Origin: Candidatus Alangreenwoodia gallinarii
GTDB lineage: Bacteria; Bacillota; Clostridia; Peptostreptococcales; Anaerovoracaceae
DNA: 43,417 nucleotides
Assembly (NCBI GenBank): GCA_904398315.1
Contig: CAJFPD010000054.1
Span: 1 to 43,417, forward strand
Direction of reading: 5' to 3'
Shown here: one piece after another, positions 25,726 through 33,138 of the stretch
Numbering within the stretch: the first letter of the stretch is position 1
Layout: each line of letters begins with the position of its first letter
Position numbers and translations under genes: made by a program
The notes under the pieces: generated by a model
Told to the model about the DNA's origin: nothing
Database searches by the model: none
Seen by the model: the letters and a program-made list of their open reading frames with translations, nothing else

Positions 25726-25754
25726 AAAAACCGGGAGCCGGCCTGCGGCCGGTT
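25726..25754 (-). terminator. Candidate terminator of the minus-strand rqcH-hydrolase unit
   Basis: On the minus strand AACCGG pairs with CCGGTT around a GC-rich inner stem (CCGGCC/GGCCGG alternatives), followed by TTTTT. Lies about 50 bases after the hydrolase stop. Confidence 0.6.
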
Positions 25755-25803
25755 ATACGTCATCCTCTCTGACGGCAGCCGGTATGCGTCTGTTTTCCTG
25801 CGG

Positions 25804-26448
25804 CTAACGGGAACTGCGGACAGATTCCGGATCCATTTTCGTGTGCGCAGGATGGATACCCTGTACGTATTCGCGGAAATCCCGGTTGGATTGGCGGATA
25901 AAAGCCATGGTCGCATTTTCCTCATGGCCGGGCCAGACGACAAAATCGTCTGACAGAAGCGAGTCTATTTTTCTGATGGAGTGTTCCATGTCGTCCGGAG
26001 AACCCGTTTCGAAGATGGCGTAGCCGGTATCGGTGGAAAACAGAGTGTCGCCGGTGAAAATGCACTTCGATGTTTCACAGAGGAAGGAAAGGCCCCCCTC
26101 TGTGTGTCCGGGCGTTTCGATTACCCGGAGGTCTTCCTCTCCGATTTTCAGAACGTCGCCTTCGGAGAGAAAGACATCGACGCTGCCTTTAAAGTGTTTC
26201 GCATCTTTTCTGCTCATGAAAATGCCGGCGCTCAGGCTTTTTTTCAGTTCGATGCAGGCGTCAGTATGATCGTAGTGATAATGTGTGGCGAGAATTCCTC
26301 TGACGTGAAGCCGGTGTTTTTTTACCTCGGCCTCGATTTTTCCGGCTTCATAGCCGGGATCGATAATATATGCTTCACCGCCGTCGCGGTCGAAGAGGAT
26401 ATAGCAGTTGTTGTCCATTTCGCCGAATGTTTTGCGTATGATGTGCAT
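25804..26448 (-). CDS. MBL-fold metallo-hydrolase (glyoxalase II-like)
   Basis: 214-residue metallo-beta-lactamase-fold hydrolase. The metal site THYHYDHTDA (H-x-H-x-D-H), the later histidine in TPGHTEGGLSF, the bridging aspartate in IFTGDTLFS and the final histidine in WPGHEENAT are all present, so it should bind two metal ions. This set resembles glyoxalase II-type thioesterases, but substrate specificity cannot be read. AGGAGG lies 10 bases before the ATG. It follows rqcH on the minus strand after 39 bases and is probably co-transcribed. Confidence 0.92.
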   Translation of the reverse strand: MHIIRKTFGEMDNNCYILFDRDGGEAYIIDPGYEAGKIEAEVKKHRLHVRGILATHYHYDHTDACIELKKSLSAGIFMSRKDAKHFKGSVDVFLSEGDVLKIGEEDLRVIETPGHTEGGLSFLCETSKCIFTGDTLFSTDTGYAIFETGSPDDMEHSIRKIDSLLSDDFVVWPGHEENATMAFIRQSNRDFREYVQGIHPAHTKMDPESVRSSR

Positions 26449-26487
26449 GATGAAATAACCTCCTGTGGTACTGTCATTGCGGCACCG

Positions 26488-28215
26488 CTATTTTTCCGTC
26501 TGCTGCGGCCGGTGCGGATTGACGTAGACAGTATTGTTGTTTGTGAAAATGACGTAGCCGGGTCTGGCTCCGTTTGGTTTTTTCACATATTTTACCCTGA
26601 CATAATCCACGGGAACGTTGCCGGAGAGTTTTGCTTTGCTGTGAAAAGCGGCGATGGCAGCAGCCTCGTAGATATCGCTTTCTTCAGGCTGTTTTCCCTC
26701 CGTGAAGAGAACGGCATGAGAGCCCGGAATATCTTTTGCGTGAAACCAGATATCTCTGGGAGAAGCCGTCCGAAATGTCAGGATGTCGTTTTCTCTGTTG
26801 TTGCGTCCGACGAGGACGCGCCTGCCGGAGGAAGTGAAATATTCGATCGGTTCCGGTCTTTTCCTCCGCGGCTTTTCCTTCGCATTTTTCCGGCGGAGAA
26901 TGCCGCTTTCGATGAGCTCGGAACGGATGTCCTCAAGATCTTCCACCTTTTCCGCATTGTCGATGAATGTGAGTACGGAATTCAGATAGGCAATTTCCCG
27001 GTCTGTCTCTTCGAGCTGAACTTTTTTCTCCACGACAGCGGTTTTGGCTTTGGAATATTTTTTGAAGTAGCGCTGCGCGTTCTTAGCCGGAGAGTAACGG
27101 GCGTCGAGGGGAATGGTCATCATTTCCCCGGTATAGTAATTCAGAACCTCAGCGGAATTTCTGCCTTCCCTGACATCGTGCAGACTGGCTGTGAGAAGCT
27201 CGCCGTAGAGCCGGTATTTTTCAGAGTTTTCGGCCTGCATGAGATCTTCAGAGAGGCGCTGTTTCTTCAGAAGCAGACGATCGAGGTGGGAAGATACGGT
27301 CTTTCTCATGTCCTGGGACTTCTGGCGTATCCTGTTGGAAGAGGTGCGCCCTTCGAAATATTTTCCGCAGGCCTCGCTGACCGTAGCACACGGGACCGCC
27401 CGGTAGATATTTTCGTACATGCGGAACGGGACGATGTGAAAATCAGCCGGAGCTCCGGATTCATCGAGATAGATGAGCGGTTCTGCTCCGCCGGAAGCGG
27501 CCAGAGCCGTGATCTGCGACAGCTCGCTGTACGTATCCTGAAGAAGATCACCGCGGTTCTGTTCCGCGCGGAATACGATTTCCGATGCCATGACGGGACT
27601 GATGCCGGCGATGGCTTTGACGAGAGCCTTTTCCGGATTTTCGGAAAAACCGGCGGAAGCTACGGCCTCCTCATACTGCGGCAGTGTCATGCCGAAATAG
27701 GAGATTTTGCCGTGAGTAGGAGGCGCCACGTAAAGAAGACCCGGGAGGGTCTGACGGTAACGGTTGACGTCCACGGATATCCTCTTGATGCAGTCCACGA
27801 TTTTTCCGCTGGATATATCGACCAGAAGGATATTGCTGTGTTTTCCCATGATTTCGATGATGAGGCGGTGTTTGACGCTGAACCCCAGTTCATTGACCGC
27901 GTCGGTGGAAAGTTCCACGATCCGCTCGGAGTCTACCTGACGGATTTCCCGGATGCGGGCGCTCTGCAGATGCTTGCGTAGGAGCATACAGAAGCCGGGA
28001 GGATTCTGGGGATTAACGCTCTTTTCTTCTGTGAGATAGATGCCGGCGTGATTCGTGTTGGCGGAAAGATAGAGCCGGTATTTTTCGCTCCCGCAGTGTA
28101 CGTTGATGAAAATTTCGTCTGACGACGGCTGATAGATCTTGTCTATTTTTCCGCCGGTCAGTCTGTCGCTGAGTTCTTTCGTGACGGCAGTGGTCACAAT
28201 TCCGTCGAATGCCAT
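26488..28215 (-). CDS. rqcH: Rqc2 homolog RqcH (NFACT family)
   Basis: Ribosome quality-control factor that binds stalled 50S subunits and adds C-terminal alanine tails to nascent chains. 575 residues. NFACT-N starts MAFDGIVTTAVTKELSDRL with the usual GGKIDKIYQP and the RLYLSANTNHAGIYLT block; a helix-hairpin-helix (about 190-215) and long coiled-coil (about 290-420) follow; NFACT-R at the C-terminus has VLVGRNNRENDILTF, RDIWFHAKDIPGSHAVL and the tail VYVNPHRP. GGAGG precedes the ATG. The older label is fibronectin-binding protein (FbpA). First gene of a two-gene unit with the MBL hydrolase. Confidence 0.95.
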   Translation of the reverse strand: MAFDGIVTTAVTKELSDRLTGGKIDKIYQPSSDEIFINVHCGSEKYRLYLSANTNHAGIYLTEEKSVNPQNPPGFCMLLRKHLQSARIREIRQVDSERIVELSTDAVNELGFSVKHRLIIEIMGKHSNILLVDISSGKIVDCIKRISVDVNRYRQTLPGLLYVAPPTHGKISYFGMTLPQYEEAVASAGFSENPEKALVKAIAGISPVMASEIVFRAEQNRGDLLQDTYSELSQITALAASGGAEPLIYLDESGAPADFHIVPFRMYENIYRAVPCATVSEACGKYFEGRTSSNRIRQKSQDMRKTVSSHLDRLLLKKQRLSEDLMQAENSEKYRLYGELLTASLHDVREGRNSAEVLNYYTGEMMTIPLDARYSPAKNAQRYFKKYSKAKTAVVEKKVQLEETDREIAYLNSVLTFIDNAEKVEDLEDIRSELIESGILRRKNAKEKPRRKRPEPIEYFTSSGRRVLVGRNNRENDILTFRTASPRDIWFHAKDIPGSHAVLFTEGKQPEESDIYEAAAIAAFHSKAKLSGNVPVDYVRVKYVKKPNGARPGYVIFTNNNTVYVNPHRPQQTEK

Positions 28216-28259
28216 AACAACTGAACCTCCGGTATATGTTTTTTAACGCCATTCAAGTA

Positions 28260-28288
28260 TTGAAAACACTGGGCTGACGTTATATAAT
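28260..28288 (+). promoter_or_regulatory. Promoter of the dapF-yicC-gmk operon
   Basis: TTGAAA (28260-28265), 17-bp spacer, TATAAT (28283-28288). Predicted start near 28295, leaving a leader of about 125 bases. Confidence 0.85.
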
Positions 28289-28297
28289 GAACGCTGA

Positions 28298-28389
28298 TAT
28301 CGGACAGGAACGGGGAAACATCTGCCGCAGGAAACACGCGGCAGGCGCAGGGCGCAGAGCGCGCGGTCCCGCCCCTGAAATGTCTGATA
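28298..28389 (+). other. Structured leader RNA upstream of dapF
   Basis: TATCGGACA (28298-28306) pairs with TGTCTGATA (28381-28389) as a 9-bp closing stem with one G-U pair. Inside are the hairpin CTGCCGC/GCGGCAG and other GC-rich arms. The architecture is riboswitch-like, but I recognise no known aptamer. Confidence 0.45.
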
Positions 28390-28420
28390 AGAATGATAAC
28401 ATATTTTAGGAGAAAAGTAA

Positions 28421-29278
28421 TTGAAATTTTGTAAATATCAGGGTACCGGAAATGATTTCATCGTGACGGACGGTATGGCTGACGGCGACGTGTACAGCAG
28501 GGAAAGGATACGTTCGGCCTGTGACCGCCATTTCGGCGTGGGAGCAGACGGATTTATCGCCGCTGTGCCTTCCGGCTGTGCCGATGTCAGGATGGCGTTT
28601 TACAATTCTGACGGCAGCCGGGCTTCCATGTGCGGAAACGGAATCCGCTGCTTCGCGAAGTTCGTACGCGACCACGGTATCGTGAAAAGCGATATCTTCA
28701 CCGTCGAGACGGGAGACGGCATCCGGCACGTCACCGTCGTAAAGACAGCAGGAAAACGGTCTGAGGTCCGCGTGGATATGGGAGCTGCGGCTCCTTTCCG
28801 CATCGTCAGATCCGGGAGTAACTCCGGATTCTGCACCGGCGCGGAATCCGCAAAAGAATCTGAAGAATCCGGACCGATCTATGCGACACATCTGGGCGTA
28901 CCGCATGCCGTACTCTTTTTCGGCAGCGGGCCGCAGGCGAAAGCGATGGCGCAGCTGGACGGGCGGGCACTGAGAGACGGTGCGAAAATCGAGCATGCCC
29001 CGGAGTTTCAGCCTTCCGGAACGAATGTCAACTTTGTGAGTATTGCGGATACCGGTCATATTCTGTGCAGCACATGGGAGCGGGGAGCCGGAAAGACGCT
29101 GGCCTGCGGTACGGGAGCCTGCAGCGCGGCGGCAGCGGCGCGCCGGTTCATGGGCTGCGGAGATGAGATACGGGTGACGATGCCGGGCGGTGATGTGACC
29201 GTATCTTTCTCAGAGGACGGAACCGCTTTCATGCAGGGACCGGCAGTCCTGATCTGCAGCGGTGATCTGGAGGAATGA
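28421..29278 (+). CDS. dapF: Diaminopimelate epimerase
   Basis: Cofactor-free racemase converting LL- to meso-diaminopimelate for peptidoglycan and lysine. 285 residues. The catalytic cysteine pair is intact: C71 in CGNGIRCFAKF and C229 in ACGTGACSAAAA. KYQGTGNDFI is the N-terminal family motif, and GTNVNFV precedes the second active-site half. Initiation is at a TTG (28421) with AGGAG 8 bases upstream; no ATG fits the conserved start. A long, structured leader precedes it. Its partner enzyme LysA is encoded at 10907. The yicC reading frame starts at the stop of this gene. Confidence 0.95.
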   Translation: MKFCKYQGTGNDFIVTDGMADGDVYSRERIRSACDRHFGVGADGFIAAVPSGCADVRMAFYNSDGSRASMCGNGIRCFAKFVRDHGIVKSDIFTVETGDGIRHVTVVKTAGKRSEVRVDMGAAAPFRIVRSGSNSGFCTGAESAKESEESGPIYATHLGVPHAVLFFGSGPQAKAMAQLDGRALRDGAKIEHAPEFQPSGTNVNFVSIADTGHILCSTWERGAGKTLACGTGACSAAAAARRFMGCGDEIRVTMPGGDVTVSFSEDGTAFMQGPAVLICSGDLEE

Positions 29279-29280
29279 CC

Positions 29281-30165
29281 ATGGTAAAGAGCATGACCGG
29301 CTTCGGCCGAAGTGAATATACGGACGGAAAACGGAATATCACGGTAGAGATCCGCTCGGTAAATCACCGTTACGGCGATATCAGCGTAAAGATGCCGCGC
29401 CGGTATTCCTTTGCCGAGGACAGCGTGAAAAAGGCCGTAAAAGCGACTGTTCACCGGGGAAAGACGGAGGTTTTTATCTCCGTTGAAAATACAGGCGAAG
29501 AGGATGTCAGCATCGTTCTGAATACGGCTCTCGCGGAGCAGTATCTCAGCAGTCTTCTGAAGCTGCAGGAGCTTTCCGGAGTGCAGGGCGGCATTACGGC
29601 GGAATATATCGCTTCTCTGCCGGACGTCATGAAGGCTGTTCCGGATACCGAAAAAGAAGAGGAGATCACCGAAGCGCTGACGGCCGCTGCTGCTGCCGCT
29701 GCGGAAAAGCATGCGGAGATGAGAGCCTGCGAGGGAGAAAAGCTGGCGGAGGATATCCTCCGGAGGGCAGATCTCATCGAAGCCCTCGTAAAGCAGGTGG
29801 AACAACGCTCTCCGGATGTGGTGAGAGAATATGCGGAAAAACTGAGGAGCCGCATCGCGGAGCTGACAGAGAGCGCTCTGGAAGGAGCCGAGGAAAAAAT
29901 TCTTCTGGAAGCAGCTTTTTTTGCGGATAAGATCAATGTGACCGAAGAAGTGGTACGGCTGAGAAGCCACATCGGTCAGCTCAGGAGCATTCTGGCGGAC
30001 GGCTCTCAGCCGCAGGGGAAAAAGCTGGACTTTCTCGTTCAGGAGATGAACCGGGAGGCAAATACTATAGGATCCAAGGCAAACGATCTGGAGATCACGT
30101 CATGTGTTCTGGAAATGAAAAGCGAGATTGAAAAGATCCGAGAGCAGGTTCAGAATATTGAGTAG
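29281..30165 (+). CDS. YicC/YloC family endoribonuclease
   Basis: 294 residues. The N-terminus MVKSMTGFGRSEY is the family hallmark, followed by EIRSVNHRYGDISVKMPRRY; the C-terminus carries the DUF1732 block AFFADKINVTEEVVRLRSHI, LDFLVQEMNREANTIGSKAND. Members have been reported as RNA-degrading enzymes. I prefer the ATG at 29281, seven bases after GGAGG (29269-29273); the ATG at 29275 overlaps the dapF stop but lies only one base from that site. Followed by gmk, the usual neighbour; remA, which often sits between them, is absent. Confidence 0.93.
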   Translation: MVKSMTGFGRSEYTDGKRNITVEIRSVNHRYGDISVKMPRRYSFAEDSVKKAVKATVHRGKTEVFISVENTGEEDVSIVLNTALAEQYLSSLLKLQELSGVQGGITAEYIASLPDVMKAVPDTEKEEEITEALTAAAAAAAEKHAEMRACEGEKLAEDILRRADLIEALVKQVEQRSPDVVREYAEKLRSRIAELTESALEGAEEKILLEAAFFADKINVTEEVVRLRSHIGQLRSILADGSQPQGKKLDFLVQEMNREANTIGSKANDLEITSCVLEMKSEIEKIREQVQNIE

Positions 30166-30199
30166 ACGGCGTGAACGGAACAGAGAATCGGAGGAAACC

Positions 30200-30808
30200 A
30201 TGTCAGAGGCAAAATTATTTATTCTTTCGGGGCCGTCCGGAGTGGGAAAAGGGACGATCGTCAGCGAAGTGCTGAAAGAGGATCCCGGTATTCATCTTTC
30301 CGTATCGGCTACGACGCGCAGCCCGAGGAAGGGAGAGGTTCCGGGAGTGAGTTATTACTTCATGGAGGATGCGCAGTTCCGCTCTGAGATCCGTGCAGGC
30401 GGTTTTCTGGAATATGCCGATGTCCACGGACATTTTTACGGGACGCCGAAGGCACCTGTTATGGAAAAACTCGCGGAAGGAAAAGATGTCATCCTGGAGA
30501 TTGACGTACAGGGCGCCATGAAGGTCAGAGAGACGTATCCCGATGGCGTTTTTATTTTTATTCTGCCGCCGTCACTGCATGAACTGAGAAGGCGCATCGA
30601 AGAACGGGGGACGGAGTCGCGCGAGGATATCGAGCTTCGTCTTGGAAAGGCCGTTTCCGAAATGAATTACCTGGACCGGTATGAATATTACGTTGTCAAT
30701 GAAGACCTTCAGGGAGCTGTGGCAGATGTCCGCGCCATTATGAGAGCGGAGCGCTGCAGAGTGCGGAAGGCTGAGGATATATTGAAAAAGATCGAGGAGG
30801 AATCATAA
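30200..30808 (+). CDS. gmk: Guanylate kinase
   Basis: Phosphorylates GMP to GDP. 202 residues. P-loop GPSGVGKGTIV is at residues 9-19; SVSATTRSPRKGEVPGVSY binds GMP; FLEYADVHGHFYGTP and LEIDVQGAMKVR complete the site, and RGTESREDIELRLGKA is the lid. GGAGG precedes the ATG at 30200; an in-frame ATG at 30128 falls inside yicC and adds an unrelated basic stretch. Its stop is directly joined to the rpoZ start. Confidence 0.97.
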   Translation: MSEAKLFILSGPSGVGKGTIVSEVLKEDPGIHLSVSATTRSPRKGEVPGVSYYFMEDAQFRSEIRAGGFLEYADVHGHFYGTPKAPVMEKLAEGKDVILEIDVQGAMKVRETYPDGVFIFILPPSLHELRRRIEERGTESREDIELRLGKAVSEMNYLDRYEYYVVNEDLQGAVADVRAIMRAERCRVRKAEDILKKIEEES

Positions 30809-31051
30809 ATGCTTTATCCATCCATCAATGAGCTGAGAAAAAAAGTCGACAGCAAATATACGCTGGTTTCACTGGCGGCAAAAAGAGCGCGCGATCTGAT
30901 AGACGGAAAGCCGCCTCTCGTCAGTATCGATATCGATAAGCCGGTATCCATCGCGACAGAGGAGATCGCAGAGGGCCTGATCACATATCACAGGTCCGCG
31001 GAGCTGGAAAAACTGATCGAAAGAAATGAAGAAGACGAGGAAAATCTGTAA
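30809..31051 (+). CDS. rpoZ: DNA-directed RNA polymerase subunit omega
   Basis: Smallest RNA polymerase subunit, helping beta-prime fold. 80 residues. YPSINELRKKVDSKYTLVSLAAKRARDLIDG is the conserved omega core and KPVSIATEEIAEGLI the second block; the acidic tail RNEEDEENL is typical. The ATG follows the gmk stop without a gap, with GAGGAGG overlapping the end of gmk. Standard gmk-rpoZ-coaBC order. Confidence 0.94.
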   Translation: MLYPSINELRKKVDSKYTLVSLAAKRARDLIDGKPPLVSIDIDKPVSIATEEIAEGLITYHRSAELEKLIERNEEDEENL

Positions 31052-31122
31052 AAAAGCGGCAGAGACGCAGAGCGGAATCTGCAACGCGGCAGAGGACAGA
31101 AATCGGGAGAAGACGAAAGACG

Positions 31123-32355
31123 ATGAGCAGAAATGTAGTGATGGGGGTAACCGGCGGAATCGCCTGTTACAAGGCTGCCGATGTGGTCAGCAGACTGAAG
31201 AAGGAAGGAATCGGAGTGGATGTCATCATGACAAAAAATGCCTGCCACTTTGTGGATCCGCTTACCTTCCGCACACTGTCGAAAAATCCTGTGGTGACCG
31301 ATACTTTTGCTACGCCGGAGGCGTGGAAGGTGGGGCATGTAGCCCTGGCGGAAAAAGCTGATGTGATGCTGATCGCTCCGGCGACGGCAAATGTCATCGG
31401 AAAAGTCGCCGCAGGCATCGCTGACGATATGCTGACGACGACGATTATGGCGTCCAGGGCGAAGATCGTATTTGCTCCTGCCATGAATGTCAACATGTAT
31501 GAGAACCCCATCGTTCAGGAGAATATCAGGCGTCTGAAGGCGCTGGGGTATTACTTTATCGAACCGGGATCCGGAATGCTCGCCTGCGGTTATGAGGGAA
31601 AAGGACGTATGGCTGAACCGCCGGAAATCGTGAGCTGTGTTTTGAAGCTTCTTTCAGAGGATACGGAAACAACGGAACGAAAAGCGGAAAATTCTGACCT
31701 TGCGGGAAAGAGATTTCTCGTAACAGCCGGACCGACGACGGAAAAAATAGATCCGGTCCGTTATATCAGCAACCGCTCTTCGGGCAAAATGGGGTTTGCC
31801 GTCGCGGAAGCCGCCTTTGCGAGGGGTGCGGATGTCACTCTGGTGACGGGACCGGTGAAGCTTTCGTGCAGCCCCGGTATCCGCCGGATCGATGTCTCCA
31901 CGACAAGAGAGATGCTAAAAGCCTGTGAAAAGGCGTTTCCGGAGGTGGATGCCGTGGTGAAAGCGGCGGCGCCTGCGGATTTTTACGTGGTGAATTCCTG
32001 TGATCACAAGATAAAGAAAAAGAGCGATACCATTACGCTGGAGCTTGCGCAGAATCCGGATATCCTCAAGACTCTGGGCAGCCGGAAAGAGGGACAGATT
32101 CTCGTGGGTTTTGCCGCCGAGACGAGAAATCTGGAAACTTACGCCAGAGAGAAGATCGCCGCAAAAAATCTCGATATGATCGTGGCAAATGATGTATCAG
32201 CTCCGGGCGCCGGATTCGATGTCGATACGAATATCTTCACGCTGATTACGGCTGACGGGCGGAAAACGGAATACGAAAAGATGACAAAATCAGAAGCGGC
32301 GGATATCATTCTCGACCGGATCATGGAACTGATGGAACAAAAGACAGAAAAATAG
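31123..32355 (+). CDS. coaBC: Bifunctional phosphopantothenoylcysteine decarboxylase/phosphopantothenate-cysteine ligase
   Basis: Two consecutive steps of coenzyme A synthesis in one chain of 410 residues. The N-terminal FMN-binding CoaC half (about 1-185) has GVTGGIACYKAADV, active-site H72 in GHVALAEKAD, PATANVIGK, the PxMNxxMW-like APAMNVNMYENP and C155 in MLACGYEGKGRM. The C-terminal CoaB half (about 190-405) has VTAGPTTEKIDPVRYISNRS, SGKMGFAVA and VKAAAPADF. Nothing is truncated. Last gene of the dapF-yicC-gmk-rpoZ-coaBC run, closed by a strong terminator; priA and def, often next, are not here. Confidence 0.96.
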   Translation: MSRNVVMGVTGGIACYKAADVVSRLKKEGIGVDVIMTKNACHFVDPLTFRTLSKNPVVTDTFATPEAWKVGHVALAEKADVMLIAPATANVIGKVAAGIADDMLTTTIMASRAKIVFAPAMNVNMYENPIVQENIRRLKALGYYFIEPGSGMLACGYEGKGRMAEPPEIVSCVLKLLSEDTETTERKAENSDLAGKRFLVTAGPTTEKIDPVRYISNRSSGKMGFAVAEAAFARGADVTLVTGPVKLSCSPGIRRIDVSTTREMLKACEKAFPEVDAVVKAAAPADFYVVNSCDHKIKKKSDTITLELAQNPDILKTLGSRKEGQILVGFAAETRNLETYAREKIAAKNLDMIVANDVSAPGAGFDVDTNIFTLITADGRKTEYEKMTKSEAADIILDRIMELMEQKTEK

Positions 32356-32373
32356 AGCACTGCCGTACAGACG

Positions 32374-32418
32374 ACGGACCGGCGCGAAGTGGAAAACTTC
32401 GCGCCGGTCCGTTTTTTT
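32374..32418 (+). terminator. Very strong intrinsic terminator after coaBC
   Basis: ACGGACCGGCGCGAAGT (32374-32390) pairs perfectly with 32396-32412 around a GGAAA loop; seven T residues follow. Confidence 0.96.
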
Positions 32419-32481
32419 CAGCGAATCGCTATAGAGAGCCCCGGAAAATCGCAGGAGTAAGTAAAATATAAATGGAAAATA

Positions 32482-32510
32482 TTTACAATTATGAGCCGGC
32501 GCGCTATAAT
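32482..32510 (+). promoter_or_regulatory. Promoter of the yraN-comM-dprA unit
   Basis: TTTACA (32482-32487), 17-bp spacer, TATAAT (32505-32510). The leader is about 120 bases and contains two tiny ATG-started frames (from 32518, 17 codons; from 32568, 12 codons) joined by an ATGA overlap; their reality is doubtful. Confidence 0.85.
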
Positions 32511-32638
32511 AAAAGAGATGACGGCAGAAGCGATGGGGGAGAAAAACGGAAAAGATCCGGAGAGCACATGATACAGAATGTAATATATAAGGAAGAATCA
32601 GAGTAAGAAAAAGCGGAGCGGAAAGAAAGAGAACGCGG

Positions 32639-33013
32639 ATGGAAAAGCAGAGCAGTCACACAGATCTGGGAAAAACGGGCGAACGCAGAGCAGCGCTCTA
32701 TCTGGAGAGGAAAGGATACCGCATACTCCGATATAATTACCGATGCCCTTTCGGGGAAATCGATCTTATCGCACTGGATCCGTCAGGAGAAATTCTGTGC
32801 TTTATTGAGGTAAAGACACGGTCAGGCACACGGTACGGGTCTCCCTGGGAGGCTGTCAGCGGCCGGAAGCGGAGCCGTATCCGCAGGGCCGCGGTTCACT
32901 TCCTTTCCCGTCATCCTGTATGCTGCCGGTCGGTTCGGATCGACGCGGCGGAGATCCTGTATCTCGGAGGAAAATTTTATATCCGTTATCTGGAAAATGT
33001 GCCGCCGGGATGA
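32639..33013 (+). CDS. YraN family protein (UPF0102, restriction-endonuclease-like fold)
   Basis: 124 residues. LGKTGERRAALYLERKGYRIL, then FGEIDLIA and CFIEVKTRSG give the E...D...ExK pattern of a PD-(D/E)xK nuclease fold; the second half ends in the family's RIDAAEILY. Biochemical role is not established for the family; genomic linkage to comM and dprA suggests DNA processing. The Shine-Dalgarno site is weak. Its TGA overlaps an ATG (33010) that is in frame with comM. Confidence 0.92.
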   Translation: MEKQSSHTDLGKTGERRAALYLERKGYRILRYNYRCPFGEIDLIALDPSGEILCFIEVKTRSGTRYGSPWEAVSGRKRSRIRRAAVHFLSRHPVCCRSVRIDAAEILYLGGKFYIRYLENVPPG

Positions 33014-33138
33014 CAGCCGCAAAAGCCGCGGAGACGAGGATCCGGCATTTTATCCGCTGCGGGCGGCATGATGCACGGATGCGGGAAGAAGTACGGTGCG
33101 CAGCACGCGGCCGGCAGATCAGAAAGGGGGAGACGGAA

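Noticed and set aside
25981..27981. A 666-codon open frame on the plus strand opposite rqcH
   Set aside because: The minus strand encodes full-length RqcH and a metallo-hydrolase with clear family motifs and ribosome-binding sites. The plus-strand frame is compositionally odd (Phe- and His-rich), without motifs or a start signal: a shadow.
28298..28420. Cobalamin riboswitch before dapF
   Set aside because: Fragments such as GGGGAAAC and CGGTCCCGCC recall the class, but the B12 box (GCCACTG) is missing and the leader is too short for the aptamer.
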